Below, in pieces: positions 52,142 to 60,910 of a stretch of DNA of 64,000 nucleotides. The notes under the pieces were generated by a model, which saw only the letters and a program-made list of their open reading frames with translations, ran no database searches and was not told the DNA's origin. A program made the position numbers and the translations under genes. Origin of the DNA: Cryobacterium inferilacus (GTDB lineage Bacteria > Actinomycetota > Actinomycetes > Actinomycetales > Microbacteriaceae); the NCBI RefSeq assembly GCF_019599185.1, contig NZ_JAIEUL010000003.1, forward strand, positions 62,001-126,000. Direction: 5' to 3'. How positions within the stretch are numbered: the stretch's first letter is position 1; each line of letters opens with the position of its first letter.

Positions 52142-54303
52142 TGTCCCACAGTGTCGTCGTGAATAACAGTGCCGTCATGAATAACAGTGCCGTCGTCCAT
52201 CTCCGCAATGGCGGCACCAGCGTTCTCCTCGATACGAGCGGCCCCGCCCTACCCGTGATCGTGCACTGGGGCGCCGACCTGGGCTCCCCCGACGCCGCCG
52301 ACCTCGACGCCATCGTGCTGGCCACCCTGCCCCAGCGCGTCTCCGGCGGGCTCGACGTGCCGGCCCGCCTCGGCCTGCTTCCCCAGGAGTCCACCGGCTG
52401 GCAGGGCACCCCTGGCCTGACCGGCAGCCGCGCCGGCCGGTTCTTCTCCCCCGCGCTGGTCACCACCGCCATCGACCACACCGGCGACACCCTCATCGTG
52501 CACGCCACCGATGACATCAACCGTCTGGCCCTTCGCATCGACCTGGCCGTCGATGCGGCCGGCGTGCTCAGCTCGAGCCTCACGCTCACCAACACCGGCG
52601 ACGACGACTACGACCTGGTCGACCTCTGCGTCACCCTGCCGCTGCCCGCCAGCGCCGACGAGATCCTGGACACCACCGGCCGGCACCTGCGCGAACGCTC
52701 CCCGCAGCGGCACGCCTTCACCCAGGGCCGGCACCAGCGCGACAGCCGCAAGGGCCGTCCCGGCGCGGATGCGACCCTGCTGCTGGCTGCCGGGACCCCC
52801 GGCTTCGGCTTCGAGACCGGCCTCGTGCACGCCGCGCACCTGGCGTTCAGCGGCAACCACCGCCTGGCCGCCGAGAAGCTCGTGACCGGGTCGGCGTTCC
52901 TGCAGGCCGGCGAGCTGCTCGCCGCCGGCGAGATCCGTCTGGCCCCCGGCGCCGCTTACAGCACCCCCACGGTGATCGCATCCTGGGGTGACGGGCTCAA
53001 CGAGCTCTCCGCCCGCATCCACACCCGCCTACGCTCCCGCGACGTGCACCCGCGCACCCCGCGCCCGGTCACCCTCAACACCTGGGAGGCGGTCTACTTC
53101 GACCACGACCTGGGCCGGCTCACCGCTCTGGCGCAGGCCGCCGCCCGCGTCGGCGTCGAACGGTACGTGCTCGACGACGGCTGGTTCCACGGCCGCCGCG
53201 ACGACACCGCCGGCCTCGGCGACTGGGTCGTCGACGCCGACGTCTGGCCAGACGGCCTCGGACCGCTGATCGACACCGTCACCGGCCTCGGCATGCAGTT
53301 CGGCCTCTGGGTCGAACCCGAGATGGTCAACCCGGACTCCGACCTGGCCCGCGCGCACCCCGACTGGCTGTTGCAGGCCGCCGGACGGCTGCCCGTCGAG
53401 GGCCGCCAGCAGCAGGTCCTCGACCTCTCGCACCCCGATGCCTACGCGTACATCCTCGAGAGCCTCGATGCCCTGCTCGTGGAATACCCCATCGGCTATC
53501 TCAAGTGGGACCACAACCGCGACCTCGTCGACGCCGGCAGCACCCGCACCGGCACCGCCGCCGTGCACGAGAACGTCGTGGCCCTGTACGCCCTGCTCGA
53601 CGAGCTCAAGGCCCGCCACCAGGGCCTGGAGATCGAGAGCTGCGCCTCCGGCGGCGCCCGCGTCGACCTCGGCATCCTCGACCACACCGACCGCATCTGG
53701 ACCAGCGACTGCATCGACCCCATCGAACGCCTCACCATCCAGAAGTACACCGGCCTGCTGGTTCCCTACGAACTGCTGGGGGCACACATCAGCGGCCCTG
53801 AATCGCACTCCACCGGGCGCCGCCACGACCTGTCGCTGCGCGCGGGCGTCGCCCTGTTCGGCCACCTCGGCATCGAGTGGGACATCAGTGCGCTGTCCGC
53901 GGCCGACGAGGCCGAGCTGATCAGCTGGATCGACCTCTACAAGGCCAACCGCGCCCTCTTCCACACCGGAACCTCGGTACACGTCGACCACGGCGACCCG
54001 GCCGTGGACCTCCGCGGCGTGGTCGCCGCCGACCAGAGCGAGGCGATGTTCGTCTTCAGCCTGGTGGCCAGCAGCGCGGCCTACCCGGTCGGGTTGCTGC
54101 GTTTCACCGGCCTGGCCGACGACACCCGCTACAGCGTGCGTCTGGTCAACCGGGAGCACACCGGCGTGGGCACCGGCCAGTCCCCGCTGGTCTGGGCCGA
54201 ACGGCCACTGACCCTCACCGGCCGGGCACTGCGCACCATCGGCCTGCAGGGGCCGGCGCTCTTCCCCGAACACCTCGCTGTTTTCCAGATCACGTCCGCG
54301 TAA
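52141..54303 (+). CDS. Alpha-galactosidase, GH36
   Basis: 720-residue glycoside hydrolase of family 36, which removes terminal alpha-galactose from melibiose, raffinose and similar sugars. The catalytic pair is D457 in YLKWDHNRD (nucleophile) and D523 in WTSDCIDP (acid/base), with ERYVLDDGWFHGRRDD and ESCASGGARVDLG as further family motifs. No signal peptide, so it acts in the cytoplasm on imported sugar. Two 16-bp direct repeats near the start give NNSAV twice, and the ATG at 52174 or GTG at 52159 could also initiate. It is first in the operon with the ABC importer. Confidence 0.94.
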   Translation: MSHSVVVNNSAVMNNSAVVHLRNGGTSVLLDTSGPALPVIVHWGADLGSPDAADLDAIVLATLPQRVSGGLDVPARLGLLPQESTGWQGTPGLTGSRAGRFFSPALVTTAIDHTGDTLIVHATDDINRLALRIDLAVDAAGVLSSSLTLTNTGDDDYDLVDLCVTLPLPASADEILDTTGRHLRERSPQRHAFTQGRHQRDSRKGRPGADATLLLAAGTPGFGFETGLVHAAHLAFSGNHRLAAEKLVTGSAFLQAGELLAAGEIRLAPGAAYSTPTVIASWGDGLNELSARIHTRLRSRDVHPRTPRPVTLNTWEAVYFDHDLGRLTALAQAAARVGVERYVLDDGWFHGRRDDTAGLGDWVVDADVWPDGLGPLIDTVTGLGMQFGLWVEPEMVNPDSDLARAHPDWLLQAAGRLPVEGRQQQVLDLSHPDAYAYILESLDALLVEYPIGYLKWDHNRDLVDAGSTRTGTAAVHENVVALYALLDELKARHQGLEIESCASGGARVDLGILDHTDRIWTSDCIDPIERLTIQKYTGLLVPYELLGAHISGPESHSTGRRHDLSLRAGVALFGHLGIEWDISALSAADEAELISWIDLYKANRALFHTGTSVHVDHGDPAVDLRGVVAADQSEAMFVFSLVASSAAYPVGLLRFTGLADDTRYSVRLVNREHTGVGTGQSPLVWAERPLTLTGRALRTIGLQGPALFPEHLAVFQITSA

Positions 54304-54328
54304 AGCGGACCGAGCGCAAGGAGGCGCC

Positions 54329-55642
54329 ATGACGACACCCCGCACCACGTTCCACCCCAGACCTCGGCGGCGGCGGGCGCGGGCCATGGTCGTCGCGGCC
54401 GCGGCCCTCGTCGCCCTGAGCGGATGCTCCGCCGGCGCCGGCGACGTCGTCACCCTCAACTTCTTCCAGTTCAAGCCGGAGGCGGTGGGCAACTTCTCCG
54501 CCATCATCAAGGACTTCGAGGCCGCGAACCCGGGCATCAGGGTCTCGCAGAACTCGGTGCCGGACCCGGACACCGCCATCCGCACCCTGCTCGTGAAAGA
54601 CAAAGTGCCCGACGTGCTCACGCTCAACGTCAACGGCAACTACGGCGAGCTCGCCAGGGCCTGCATCTTCGCCGACCTCGGCGAGAACCCGGTCGCCGAA
54701 ACTGTGAAACCGGCCGTGCAGGACATCGTGCAGTCGTTGGGAACCTGCTCCACCGACAGCGCCGACGAGGTCAACGCGCTGCCGTTCGCCAGCAACGCCT
54801 CCGGCATCCTCTACAACCCCGACATCTTCGCCGCGAACGACGTGCAGGTGCCGACCACCTGGACCGAGCTCGTCGCCGCCGCCGACACCTTCCAGGCCAA
54901 CGGGGTCTCGCCGTTCTTCTGCACCATGAAGGACTCCTGGACCGCCAACCCCGCCTTCGTCAACCTCGGCGGCACGCTGATGCCCGACGGTTTCTTCGAC
55001 ACCCTCCGCGAGGAGAGCACCAGCGGGGCCGGCACGGTCTCATTCGCCGAGGACTTCGCCGAGGCCGCCGACAAAGAGGCGACGCTGTTCGAGTACTGCC
55101 AGGACAACTTCGCCAGCCGCGATTACAACGCCGGCAACAAGGCCTTCGCCGACGGTGAATCGGCGATGTATCTGCAGGGCTCCTACGCGATCCCGGCAAT
55201 CCGCGCCAACAACCCCGACGCGGCCATCGGCTCCTTCCCCTACCCGGTCACCGACGACGCCGACGCCCGCGTCGTGGTCTCCGGGGTGGACGTTGGCATC
55301 ATGATCGGCCGGGACACCCCGCACGCCGCTGAGGCGCAGAAGTTCGTGGACTACCTGATGTCGCCCGAGGTCGTGACCGCATATTCCGAAGCGCAGAGCA
55401 CCTTCTCACCGCTCAAGGATGCCGCGCCCAACAGCGACCCCGCCCTGGCCGGACTCGAACCGTACTTCTCCGCCGGCACCATCATCGGCTTCATCGACCA
55501 CCAGATTCCCGCGGCCGTGCCGCTGGTGAACCTGCTCCAGACGCTGGTGATCACCGGCGACACCGAGACCTTCCTCGCCGACCTGGATTCCGAATGGGGC
55601 AAGGTCGCCGCCCGCACCACCACGCAGAGACAGGGGAAGTGA
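54329..55642 (+). CDS. ABC sugar-binding lipoprotein
   Basis: 437-residue family 1 extracellular solute-binding protein. The signal peptide has an Arg-rich n-region and the lipobox ALSGC with C33 as the lipidated Cys. The mature part shows IRVSQNSVPDPD, LPFASNASGILYNPDIF and AMYLQGSYAIPAI, typical of oligosaccharide binders. Genomic context points to raffinose- or melibiose-like ligands. AAGGAGG lies 6 bp before the ATG. Confidence 0.93.
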   Translation: MTTPRTTFHPRPRRRRARAMVVAAAALVALSGCSAGAGDVVTLNFFQFKPEAVGNFSAIIKDFEAANPGIRVSQNSVPDPDTAIRTLLVKDKVPDVLTLNVNGNYGELARACIFADLGENPVAETVKPAVQDIVQSLGTCSTDSADEVNALPFASNASGILYNPDIFAANDVQVPTTWTELVAAADTFQANGVSPFFCTMKDSWTANPAFVNLGGTLMPDGFFDTLREESTSGAGTVSFAEDFAEAADKEATLFEYCQDNFASRDYNAGNKAFADGESAMYLQGSYAIPAIRANNPDAAIGSFPYPVTDDADARVVVSGVDVGIMIGRDTPHAAEAQKFVDYLMSPEVVTAYSEAQSTFSPLKDAAPNSDPALAGLEPYFSAGTIIGFIDHQIPAAVPLVNLLQTLVITGDTETFLADLDSEWGKVAARTTTQRQGK

Positions 55643-55643
55643 G

Positions 55644-56582
55644 ATGACCGCCACGATGACGCGGGCGAAGACGCCCGCCGCGGCGCCCGGTACACCGGCC
55701 CGGGTGCGGTCGAACATCGCCCGCACGCCCCGCACCTTCTATTGGATGGTGGTGCCGGCCGTGGTGATTTTCTTCGCCCTGCACACCATTCCGGTCTTGA
55801 GCGGCATGTTCTTCAGCCTGACCAACTACGCCGGCTACGGCACCTGGGACCTGGTCGGCTTCTCGAACTACATCAACCTGTTCCAGGACGACAGGGTGCT
55901 CAACTCCTACGGCTTCACCTTCGGCTTCGCCATCGTGTCCACCATCCTGGTGAACGTGATCGCGCTGGCCATCGCGCTGGGCCTGAACTCGAAGATCAAG
56001 TTCCAGGCCGCGTTCCGCGGGGTGTTCTTCATCCCGTACGTGCTCGCGATCCTGATCATCGGCTACGTGTTCAACTACCTGTTCGCCAACTCGTTCCCGG
56101 CGATCTTCACCGCGTTGGGCCTGCCGGGGCTCTCGGGCAACCTGCTGGCCAGCCCCGACTTCGCCTGGGTCGGCATCGTCATCACCACGGTCTGGCAGGC
56201 GGCGGCGTTCAACGTCATCCTGTACCTGGCCGGGCTGCAGACCATCTCCGCTGACCTGTACGAGGCCGCCGCCATCGACGGCGCGAGTGGCTGGCGCCGG
56301 TTCCGCTCCATCACGTTCCCGCTGATCGGTGCGTACTTCACCATCAACATGGTGCTCTCGTTCAAGTCGTTCCTGCAGGTCTTCGACCAGATCGTGGCCC
56401 TCACCGCAGGCGGACCGGGAACGTCCACCGAATCCATCGCCCTCGTGATCTTCCGCGGCGGCTTCCAGGGCGGCGAATACGGGTACCAGATGGCCAACGC
56501 CGTGGTCTACCTGTTCGTCATCATCATCGTTTCATTTCTCCAGCTGCGCATCCTGCAGCGCCGGGAGGCGAGCTTCTCATGA
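55644..56582 (+). CDS. ABC sugar transporter permease (MalF/MsmF type)
   Basis: 312-residue permease with six helices. The coupling EAA motif is YEAAAIDGASGWRRFRSITFP, and FVNVIALAIALGLNSK-like stretches mark CUT1 importers. It follows the binding protein by 1 bp, and its stop overlaps the second permease start (ATGA). Confidence 0.93.
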   Translation: MTATMTRAKTPAAAPGTPARVRSNIARTPRTFYWMVVPAVVIFFALHTIPVLSGMFFSLTNYAGYGTWDLVGFSNYINLFQDDRVLNSYGFTFGFAIVSTILVNVIALAIALGLNSKIKFQAAFRGVFFIPYVLAILIIGYVFNYLFANSFPAIFTALGLPGLSGNLLASPDFAWVGIVITTVWQAAAFNVILYLAGLQTISADLYEAAAIDGASGWRRFRSITFPLIGAYFTINMVLSFKSFLQVFDQIVALTAGGPGTSTESIALVIFRGGFQGGEYGYQMANAVVYLFVIIIVSFLQLRILQRREASFS

Positions 56583-57490
56583 CCGACACCCTCACCCAGA
56601 CAACCGCCCCGCTGCCCGGCGAGCCGGATGCGCCCACCCGCGCCCCGCGCACCCGCAGGCGCCTCGACGGCGGCAACGGCGGCACCAACTGGTGGCTCAC
56701 CGCCCTCATCGCGGTCTGCTCGCTCACCGTGCTCATCCCGCTGTACTTCACCGTCGTCACGGCGTTGAAGACGCCGGACCAGCTCGGCGGCACCGGGTTC
56801 GAGCTGCCCACCAGCATCCGCTGGGAGAACTTCGCGGATGCCTACCAGCTGACCAACTTCCCCCGGGCGTTGATGAACACGGCCCTGATCACGGTGGGCG
56901 CGGTGTTCCTCACCCTGCTCACCAACTCGTTGGTGGCCTACGCCATCGCCCGCAACATGCACAAGAGGTTCTTCAAGGGGCTGTACTTCTACTTCCTCGC
57001 GGCGATCTTCGTGCCGTTCCCCATCATCATGCTGCCGGTGGTGAAGGAGACCGCCCTGCTGGGCCTGGACACCCCGGTGGGCCTGGTGCTGCTGTACACG
57101 GTCTACGGGCTCTCGTTCAACATCTTCATCTTCGTCGCCTACATCAACTCCATCCCGGTGGAACTGGAGGAGGCCGCGCGGCTGGACGGCGCCAGCACCT
57201 GGACGGTGTTCTGGAAGGTGATCTTCCCGCTGCTGTCGCCGATGAACGCGACGGTCGGCATCCTCACCTGTGTCTGGGCGTGGAACGACTTCCTGCTGCC
57301 CCTGGTGGTGCTCTCCGATCCATCGGCGCAGACCCTGCCGCTGGCGCAGTTCATCTTCCAGGGCCAGTTCAACACCAACTACCCGGTGGCGTTCGCCTCC
57401 TACCTGATGGCACTGGCGCCGCTGCTGGTGGTCTACGTGATCGCCCAGAAGTGGGTGGTGAGCGGCGTCACCCGCGGCTCGGTGAAGTAG
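56579..57490 (+). CDS. ABC sugar transporter permease (MalG/MsmG type)
   Basis: 303-residue second CUT1 permease, with the EAA motif LEEAARLDGASTWTVFWKVI and the C-terminal end WVVSGVTRGSVK. No ATPase gene follows. Such importers usually share the MsiK/UgpC-type ATPase encoded elsewhere. Last gene of the alpha-galactoside operon; convergent with a TetR gene 9 bp away. Confidence 0.94.
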   Translation: MTDTLTQTTAPLPGEPDAPTRAPRTRRRLDGGNGGTNWWLTALIAVCSLTVLIPLYFTVVTALKTPDQLGGTGFELPTSIRWENFADAYQLTNFPRALMNTALITVGAVFLTLLTNSLVAYAIARNMHKRFFKGLYFYFLAAIFVPFPIIMLPVVKETALLGLDTPVGLVLLYTVYGLSFNIFIFVAYINSIPVELEEAARLDGASTWTVFWKVIFPLLSPMNATVGILTCVWAWNDFLLPLVVLSDPSAQTLPLAQFIFQGQFNTNYPVAFASYLMALAPLLVVYVIAQKWVVSGVTRGSVK

Positions 57491-57499
57491 CCGACCGAG

Positions 57500-58048
57500 T
57501 CACCCCACCGGTGTGGCCGTGATCGCTTCGACGATCCGGCCCACACCGAACTCCCACGCTCTCTCGACGTTCCCACCCAGCCCGAACCCGCCGTTCAGCT
57601 CCATACTGATGAAACCGGCCGCCCAGGCCGTGAGGGTGCGGGCGGCCTCGAGAGCGTGCTCCTCGCCCGCGAGCTCGGCGGCGACGCGCAGGATGGCCGC
57701 ACTCGCGGCCAGGCGGAACTCGTCGCCGACCGCGGGCACCCCGGGGCCAGGCGTCATGATCAGCTGGAACGCGGCGGGCCGCTCGTGGCCGATGGAACGC
57801 AGGGTGTTGGCGAGTTCCACCGGGCCGTCGGCGGCATCCAGACGGCTCGCCAGCTGGGTGATCGTCGACTCGGCGACCAGCTGGATCAGCCGCTCCCTGC
57901 TCGGCACCCGCTTGTAGAGCGAGGGCGCACGCACGCCCACACGGAGCGCAACGGCCTGCATGGTCACCCCCGCGAGTCCGGTCTGTTCGAGCAGGTCGCT
58001 GGCGGCACCGACGATGGCGTCGAGGGAGGTTCGGTCTGGCGTGGGCAT
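57500..58048 (-). CDS. TetR/AcrR family transcriptional regulator
   Basis: 182-residue regulator with an N-terminal HTH (GVTMQAVALRVGVRAPSLYK, residues about 28-47). The C-terminal domain resembles TetR_C_33-type (WHG) regulators. ATG at 58048 was chosen over one at 58078 because TATACT (58055-58060, reverse strand) lies exactly 6 nt upstream, and the upstream ATG lies inside the operator array. It shares a divergent control region with the metallo-hydrolase gene and probably represses both genes. Confidence 0.9.
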   Translation of the reverse strand: MPTPDRTSLDAIVGAASDLLEQTGLAGVTMQAVALRVGVRAPSLYKRVPSRERLIQLVAESTITQLASRLDAADGPVELANTLRSIGHERPAAFQLIMTPGPGVPAVGDEFRLAASAAILRVAAELAGEEHALEAARTLTAWAAGFISMELNGGFGLGGNVERAWEFGVGRIVEAITATPVG

Positions 58049-58056
58049 CTTTCGAG

Positions 58057-58100
58057 TATAGCTATTGACGATAGCCATGATGGCTATGTAGCATAGCCAT
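58057..58100. promoter_or_regulatory. TetR operator array in the TetR/metallo-hydrolase divergent promoter
   Basis: Two overlapping perfect palindromes: ATAGCCATGATGGCTAT (58071-58087) and GGCTATGTAGCATAGCC (58082-58098), plus a further ATAGCTAT half-site at 58058-58065. For the metallo-hydrolase gene, TTGACG (58065-58070) and TAGCAT (58089-58094) are the -35 and -10, 18 bp apart, with the first palindrome filling the spacer. The reverse promoter's TATACT is at 58055-58060. Confidence 0.8.
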
Positions 58101-58101
58101 C

Positions 58102-58818
58102 ATGAAACTCGGACCTCACCTCCACCGCATCGGCAACGACATCGTGGCCGTCTACCTGGTCGACACCGATGACGGGGTCACCGTCATCGACGCCGGTCTC
58201 CCCGGCCACTGGCGCGAGCTTCTCACCGAGCTCTCGTCGATGGGCCGCACCCTCTCAGACGTCAAGGGCCTCATCCTCACCCACGGCGATGCCGATCACC
58301 TCGGCTTCGCCGAGCGCCTGCGCCGCGACCACGGCGTGCCCGTGTACATCCACGCCGGCGACGCCGACCGGGCGAAGGGCGGCAAGAAACCGCCCACCGC
58401 CAAGCAGTCGATGAAACCGGGCGCGCTGCTGGGCTTCGCGGCCTACTCGATCCGCAAGGGCGGGTTGCGCACCGGGTACCTCACCGAGGTCGTGGAGGTG
58501 CGCGACGGCCAGACGCTCGACCTGCCGGGAGCCCCCAGCATCATCGGCCTGCCCGGCCACTCCGCCGGCAGCATCGCCATCCACGTTCCGGTCGCCGACG
58601 CCGTGTTCGTCGGCGACGGGCTCACTACCCGCCACGTGCTCACCGGTCAGGTCGGTCCGCAGCCGGCGCCGTTCACCGATGAGCCGGAGCAGGCGATCGC
58701 CTCGCTCCGGGCCCTGCTGCCCACCGGCGCGACCTGGGTACTGCCGGGCCACGGCACCCCGTGGAACGGTGGCGTGGCGGCCGCCGTTGACGCCGCAGAG
58801 CAAGCCGCCCGACGCTGA
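58102..58818 (+). CDS. MBL fold metallo-hydrolase
   Basis: 238-residue metallo-beta-lactamase-fold protein. The metal motif is LTHGDADHLGFAERL (HxDxDH form: first His replaced in the usual THxHxDH, with H-x-D-x-DH kept), followed by GLPGHSAGSIAIH, VFVGDGL and VLPGHGTP with further ligands. The substrate may be a thioester, lactone or quorum signal. ATG at 58102 lies 7 nt after TAGCAT, so it is leaderless. Controlled by the TetR gene next to it. Confidence 0.9.
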   Translation: MKLGPHLHRIGNDIVAVYLVDTDDGVTVIDAGLPGHWRELLTELSSMGRTLSDVKGLILTHGDADHLGFAERLRRDHGVPVYIHAGDADRAKGGKKPPTAKQSMKPGALLGFAAYSIRKGGLRTGYLTEVVEVRDGQTLDLPGAPSIIGLPGHSAGSIAIHVPVADAVFVGDGLTTRHVLTGQVGPQPAPFTDEPEQAIASLRALLPTGATWVLPGHGTPWNGGVAAAVDAAEQAARR

Positions 58819-58996
58819 ATTCGCATCTACTTCTTGCCGTGTGGCTGCGTACTGGCCTTGCGTCGGCGGAAACATGCGTGGTTGAGCCCACTTTATCTAG
58901 ATCTACTAAACCAACCTCAACTCGCTAAACAGGGATGGTTCACCGCCGCCGGAGCCGCCGCGGGTAGCGGAGAATAGAAGCAACAGAGGGGGCAGC

Positions 58997-59467
58997 ATGT
59001 GGCGCACGAAGCGGGCGGAACAACTCCGGGCCATCGCGGCGCACCTCCTGACCGCGCCGGCCCTGCTCGATGGTGACGCCGCCGAGCTCCTCACCGTCAT
59101 GCGCGACGGCGCCGGGTCTGCGGGCATCCCCATCACCGACGGGGCCTCGGCGACCCAGCCGGCGCGGGTGGTCGTGCTCGCCATCCAGCGGGATGCCCGG
59201 CGGTCGTCTCTGGTGAAGGCCACCCGACTGCTGCGCGACCTGGACACCCGTGTCGCACCGGACGCCGTGCGGATCGTGGTCGTGCAGAGCGCCAGGTCCA
59301 AGCTCGCTCCGCCGAAGCTGCAACGCCTCGTCGCCTCCGAGGTGATGTTCCACGTGGCCCTGGCGCTCGCCAACGTCGTGCCCGGCCACCGCGAACGCAC
59401 GTTCCGTCAACGGCTGGGCCTCACCACGCTCGACGCGGCCGGGTTCCGCATCCTGCGTTTCGGCTGA
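58997..59467 (+). CDS. Conserved-type protein of unknown function
   Basis: 156-residue soluble protein, no recognised family. It is rich in Arg and Ala, with a predicted alpha/beta make-up: RVVVLAIQRDARRSSLVKAT and VRIVVVQSARSKLAPPKL look like alternating strand/helix. AGAGGGGG lies 5-12 bp before the ATG at 58997, supporting translation. The 178-bp gap upstream is AT-richer than its surroundings (with TTTATCTAGATCTACTAAA near 58890) but has no clear gene. Confidence 0.65.
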   Translation: MWRTKRAEQLRAIAAHLLTAPALLDGDAAELLTVMRDGAGSAGIPITDGASATQPARVVVLAIQRDARRSSLVKATRLLRDLDTRVAPDAVRIVVVQSARSKLAPPKLQRLVASEVMFHVALALANVVPGHRERTFRQRLGLTTLDAAGFRILRFG

Positions 59468-59478
59468 CGCCGGCATTG

Positions 59479-59497
59479 CCAAGTGAGGGTAACCTAA
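59479..59497 (-). promoter_or_regulatory. DtxR/IdeR-type iron box upstream of siderophore-interacting protein
   Basis: CCAAGTGAGGGTAACCTAA; the reverse complement begins TTAGGTTACCCT and matches about 14 of 19 consensus positions. It ends 16 bp before the start of the siderophore-interacting protein gene, overlapping its expected promoter, as expected for iron repression. Confidence 0.7.
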
Positions 59498-59513
59498 CTT
59501 AGGGTTGGTCGGG

Positions 59514-60329
59514 ATGACTACTCCCACGCTTGCCCCGGCCCGTCCTGTTCGACCGCAGATCACCCTTCAGGTGCTGCGCCGGGAGCTGCTCAGCCCGCAC
59601 CTGGTGCGGATCGTGCTCACCGGCGACCAGTTCGACGGCTTCAGCGCCAACGGCTGCACCGACACCTACGTGAAGGTCTACTTCGCCAAACCAGACCTCG
59701 GCCTCACCCCGCCGTTCGACCTGGCCGCCCTGCGCCAGACGCTCGCCCCCGACGACCTCCCCGTCACCCGCACCTACACGGTGCGCGCCGTCGACCCGGT
59801 GGCCCGTACGCTCACCATCGACTTCGTCGTGCACGGTGACGAGGGCCTGGCCGGTCCGTGGGCCGCCAACGCCCAGCCGGGTGACGCCCTCACCTTCTCC
59901 GGCCCTGGCGGGGCATACGCTCCGAGCCCCGACGCCGCGTGGCACCTGTTCGCCGGCGACCAGGCCGCGCTTCCCGCCATCGCCTCGGCGCTGGAGGCGC
60001 TGCCGGGCACGGCCACCGGGGTGGCCTTCATCCAGGTCGCCGACGCCGGCGAGATCCTGCAGCTCACCACGCCGCCGGGCGTGGAGGTGCGCTGGCTGTT
60101 CGGCCACGGTCCCGCACTGCTGGCCGATGCGGTGGATACGGCGACCTGGCCGGCCGGTCGACCCCAGGTCTTCGCGCACGGCGAGCGCACCGCCATGAAG
60201 GCCCTGCGCGACGTCTTCGCGGCCCGCGGAGTGCAGCGCTCCGAGCTCTCCCTGTCCGGCTACTGGGCCCAGGGCCGCACCGAAGACAGGTTCCAAGCCG
60301 AAAAGCGCGAACCGATCGGACAGATCTAG
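59514..60329 (+). CDS. Siderophore-interacting protein (flavin-type ferric-siderophore reductase)
   Basis: 271-residue FAD-binding SIP of the ViuB group, which reduces Fe(III)-siderophores with NAD(P)H to free iron in the cytoplasm. The FAD motif is RTYTVRAVDP (residues about 87-96), and WAANAQPGDALTFSGPGGAY and LFAGDQAALPAIASALEAL follow. The C-terminal LSGYWAQGRTEDRFQAEKRE is typical. ATG at 59514 was chosen; an in-frame TTG lies 9 bp upstream. An iron box overlaps its promoter. No siderophore biosynthesis genes are near. Confidence 0.93.
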   Translation: MTTPTLAPARPVRPQITLQVLRRELLSPHLVRIVLTGDQFDGFSANGCTDTYVKVYFAKPDLGLTPPFDLAALRQTLAPDDLPVTRTYTVRAVDPVARTLTIDFVVHGDEGLAGPWAANAQPGDALTFSGPGGAYAPSPDAAWHLFAGDQAALPAIASALEALPGTATGVAFIQVADAGEILQLTTPPGVEVRWLFGHGPALLADAVDTATWPAGRPQVFAHGERTAMKALRDVFAARGVQRSELSLSGYWAQGRTEDRFQAEKREPIGQI

Positions 60330-60395
60330 CTCGCGCACGGTGACCTGAGGCCCGAAAACCCGCCCGTTTTGGGGCCCCTGGTCACGGCTCGCGCA
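60329..60395. repeat. Palindromic repeat family B, copy 4 (most divergent)
   Basis: About 67 bp with arms CTCGCGCACGGTGACC / GGTCACGGCTCGCGC and CCCGAAAAC / GTTTTGGGG inside. It begins at the siderophore-interacting protein stop codon, again in a terminator-like position. Confidence 0.75.
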
Positions 60396-60433
60396 CCTAT
60401 TGCGGTGCCGGGTCTTCTGTCACTGTATGCGCC

Positions 60434-60892
60434 ATGAGCATCCGAAGCCATGTGGTGGTTGGCGTGTACCCCGGTCAGGCCGACGGTGTCGTCTTGCAGG
60501 CGGCAGTGTTCGCCGCACGCTTCGATGCCGAACTCGTCTGCGCCTGGGTGGAGCCCGGGCGACCCGGCCTGCCGGAACCGGCACCTCGGGGCACGTCGTT
60601 CGACCCGTACCTCACCGCGCACCTGGAACGCATCCTGGGCGGCCACGACATCGCCTGGAGCACCCGCCAGCTCACCGGCGATGCGGCCAGGGCGCTCGGC
60701 CAGCTCGCCGAGTCACTGCGGGCGGCGATGATCGTGGTCGGCACCAGAGACGGCACCGTGCGCGGCAGCCTGCAGGAGTTCTTCGCCGGGTCGATCGCGA
60801 TGACCCTCGCGCACCGGCAGAACAGGCCCGTCGTGGTCATCCCGTTGGCGCCGGTCTCCTTCGACGACGACGGACCGTGGGAGTCCGACTGA
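60434..60892 (+). CDS. Universal stress protein (UspA family)
   Basis: 152-residue single Usp domain. VVVGVYPGQADGVVLQAAVF gives the first strand and helix, and IVVGTRDGTVRGSLQEFFAGS is a variant of the ATP-binding G-2x-G-9x-G(S/T) motif, so nucleotide binding is plausible. Roles in stress or dormancy are family knowledge. It is 38 bp upstream of the gpmA region on the same strand. Confidence 0.88.
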   Translation: MSIRSHVVVGVYPGQADGVVLQAAVFAARFDAELVCAWVEPGRPGLPEPAPRGTSFDPYLTAHLERILGGHDIAWSTRQLTGDAARALGQLAESLRAAMIVVGTRDGTVRGSLQEFFAGSIAMTLAHRQNRPVVVIPLAPVSFDDDGPWESD

Positions 60893-60910
60893 GCGGTGTA
60901 GCCTTTTGCC

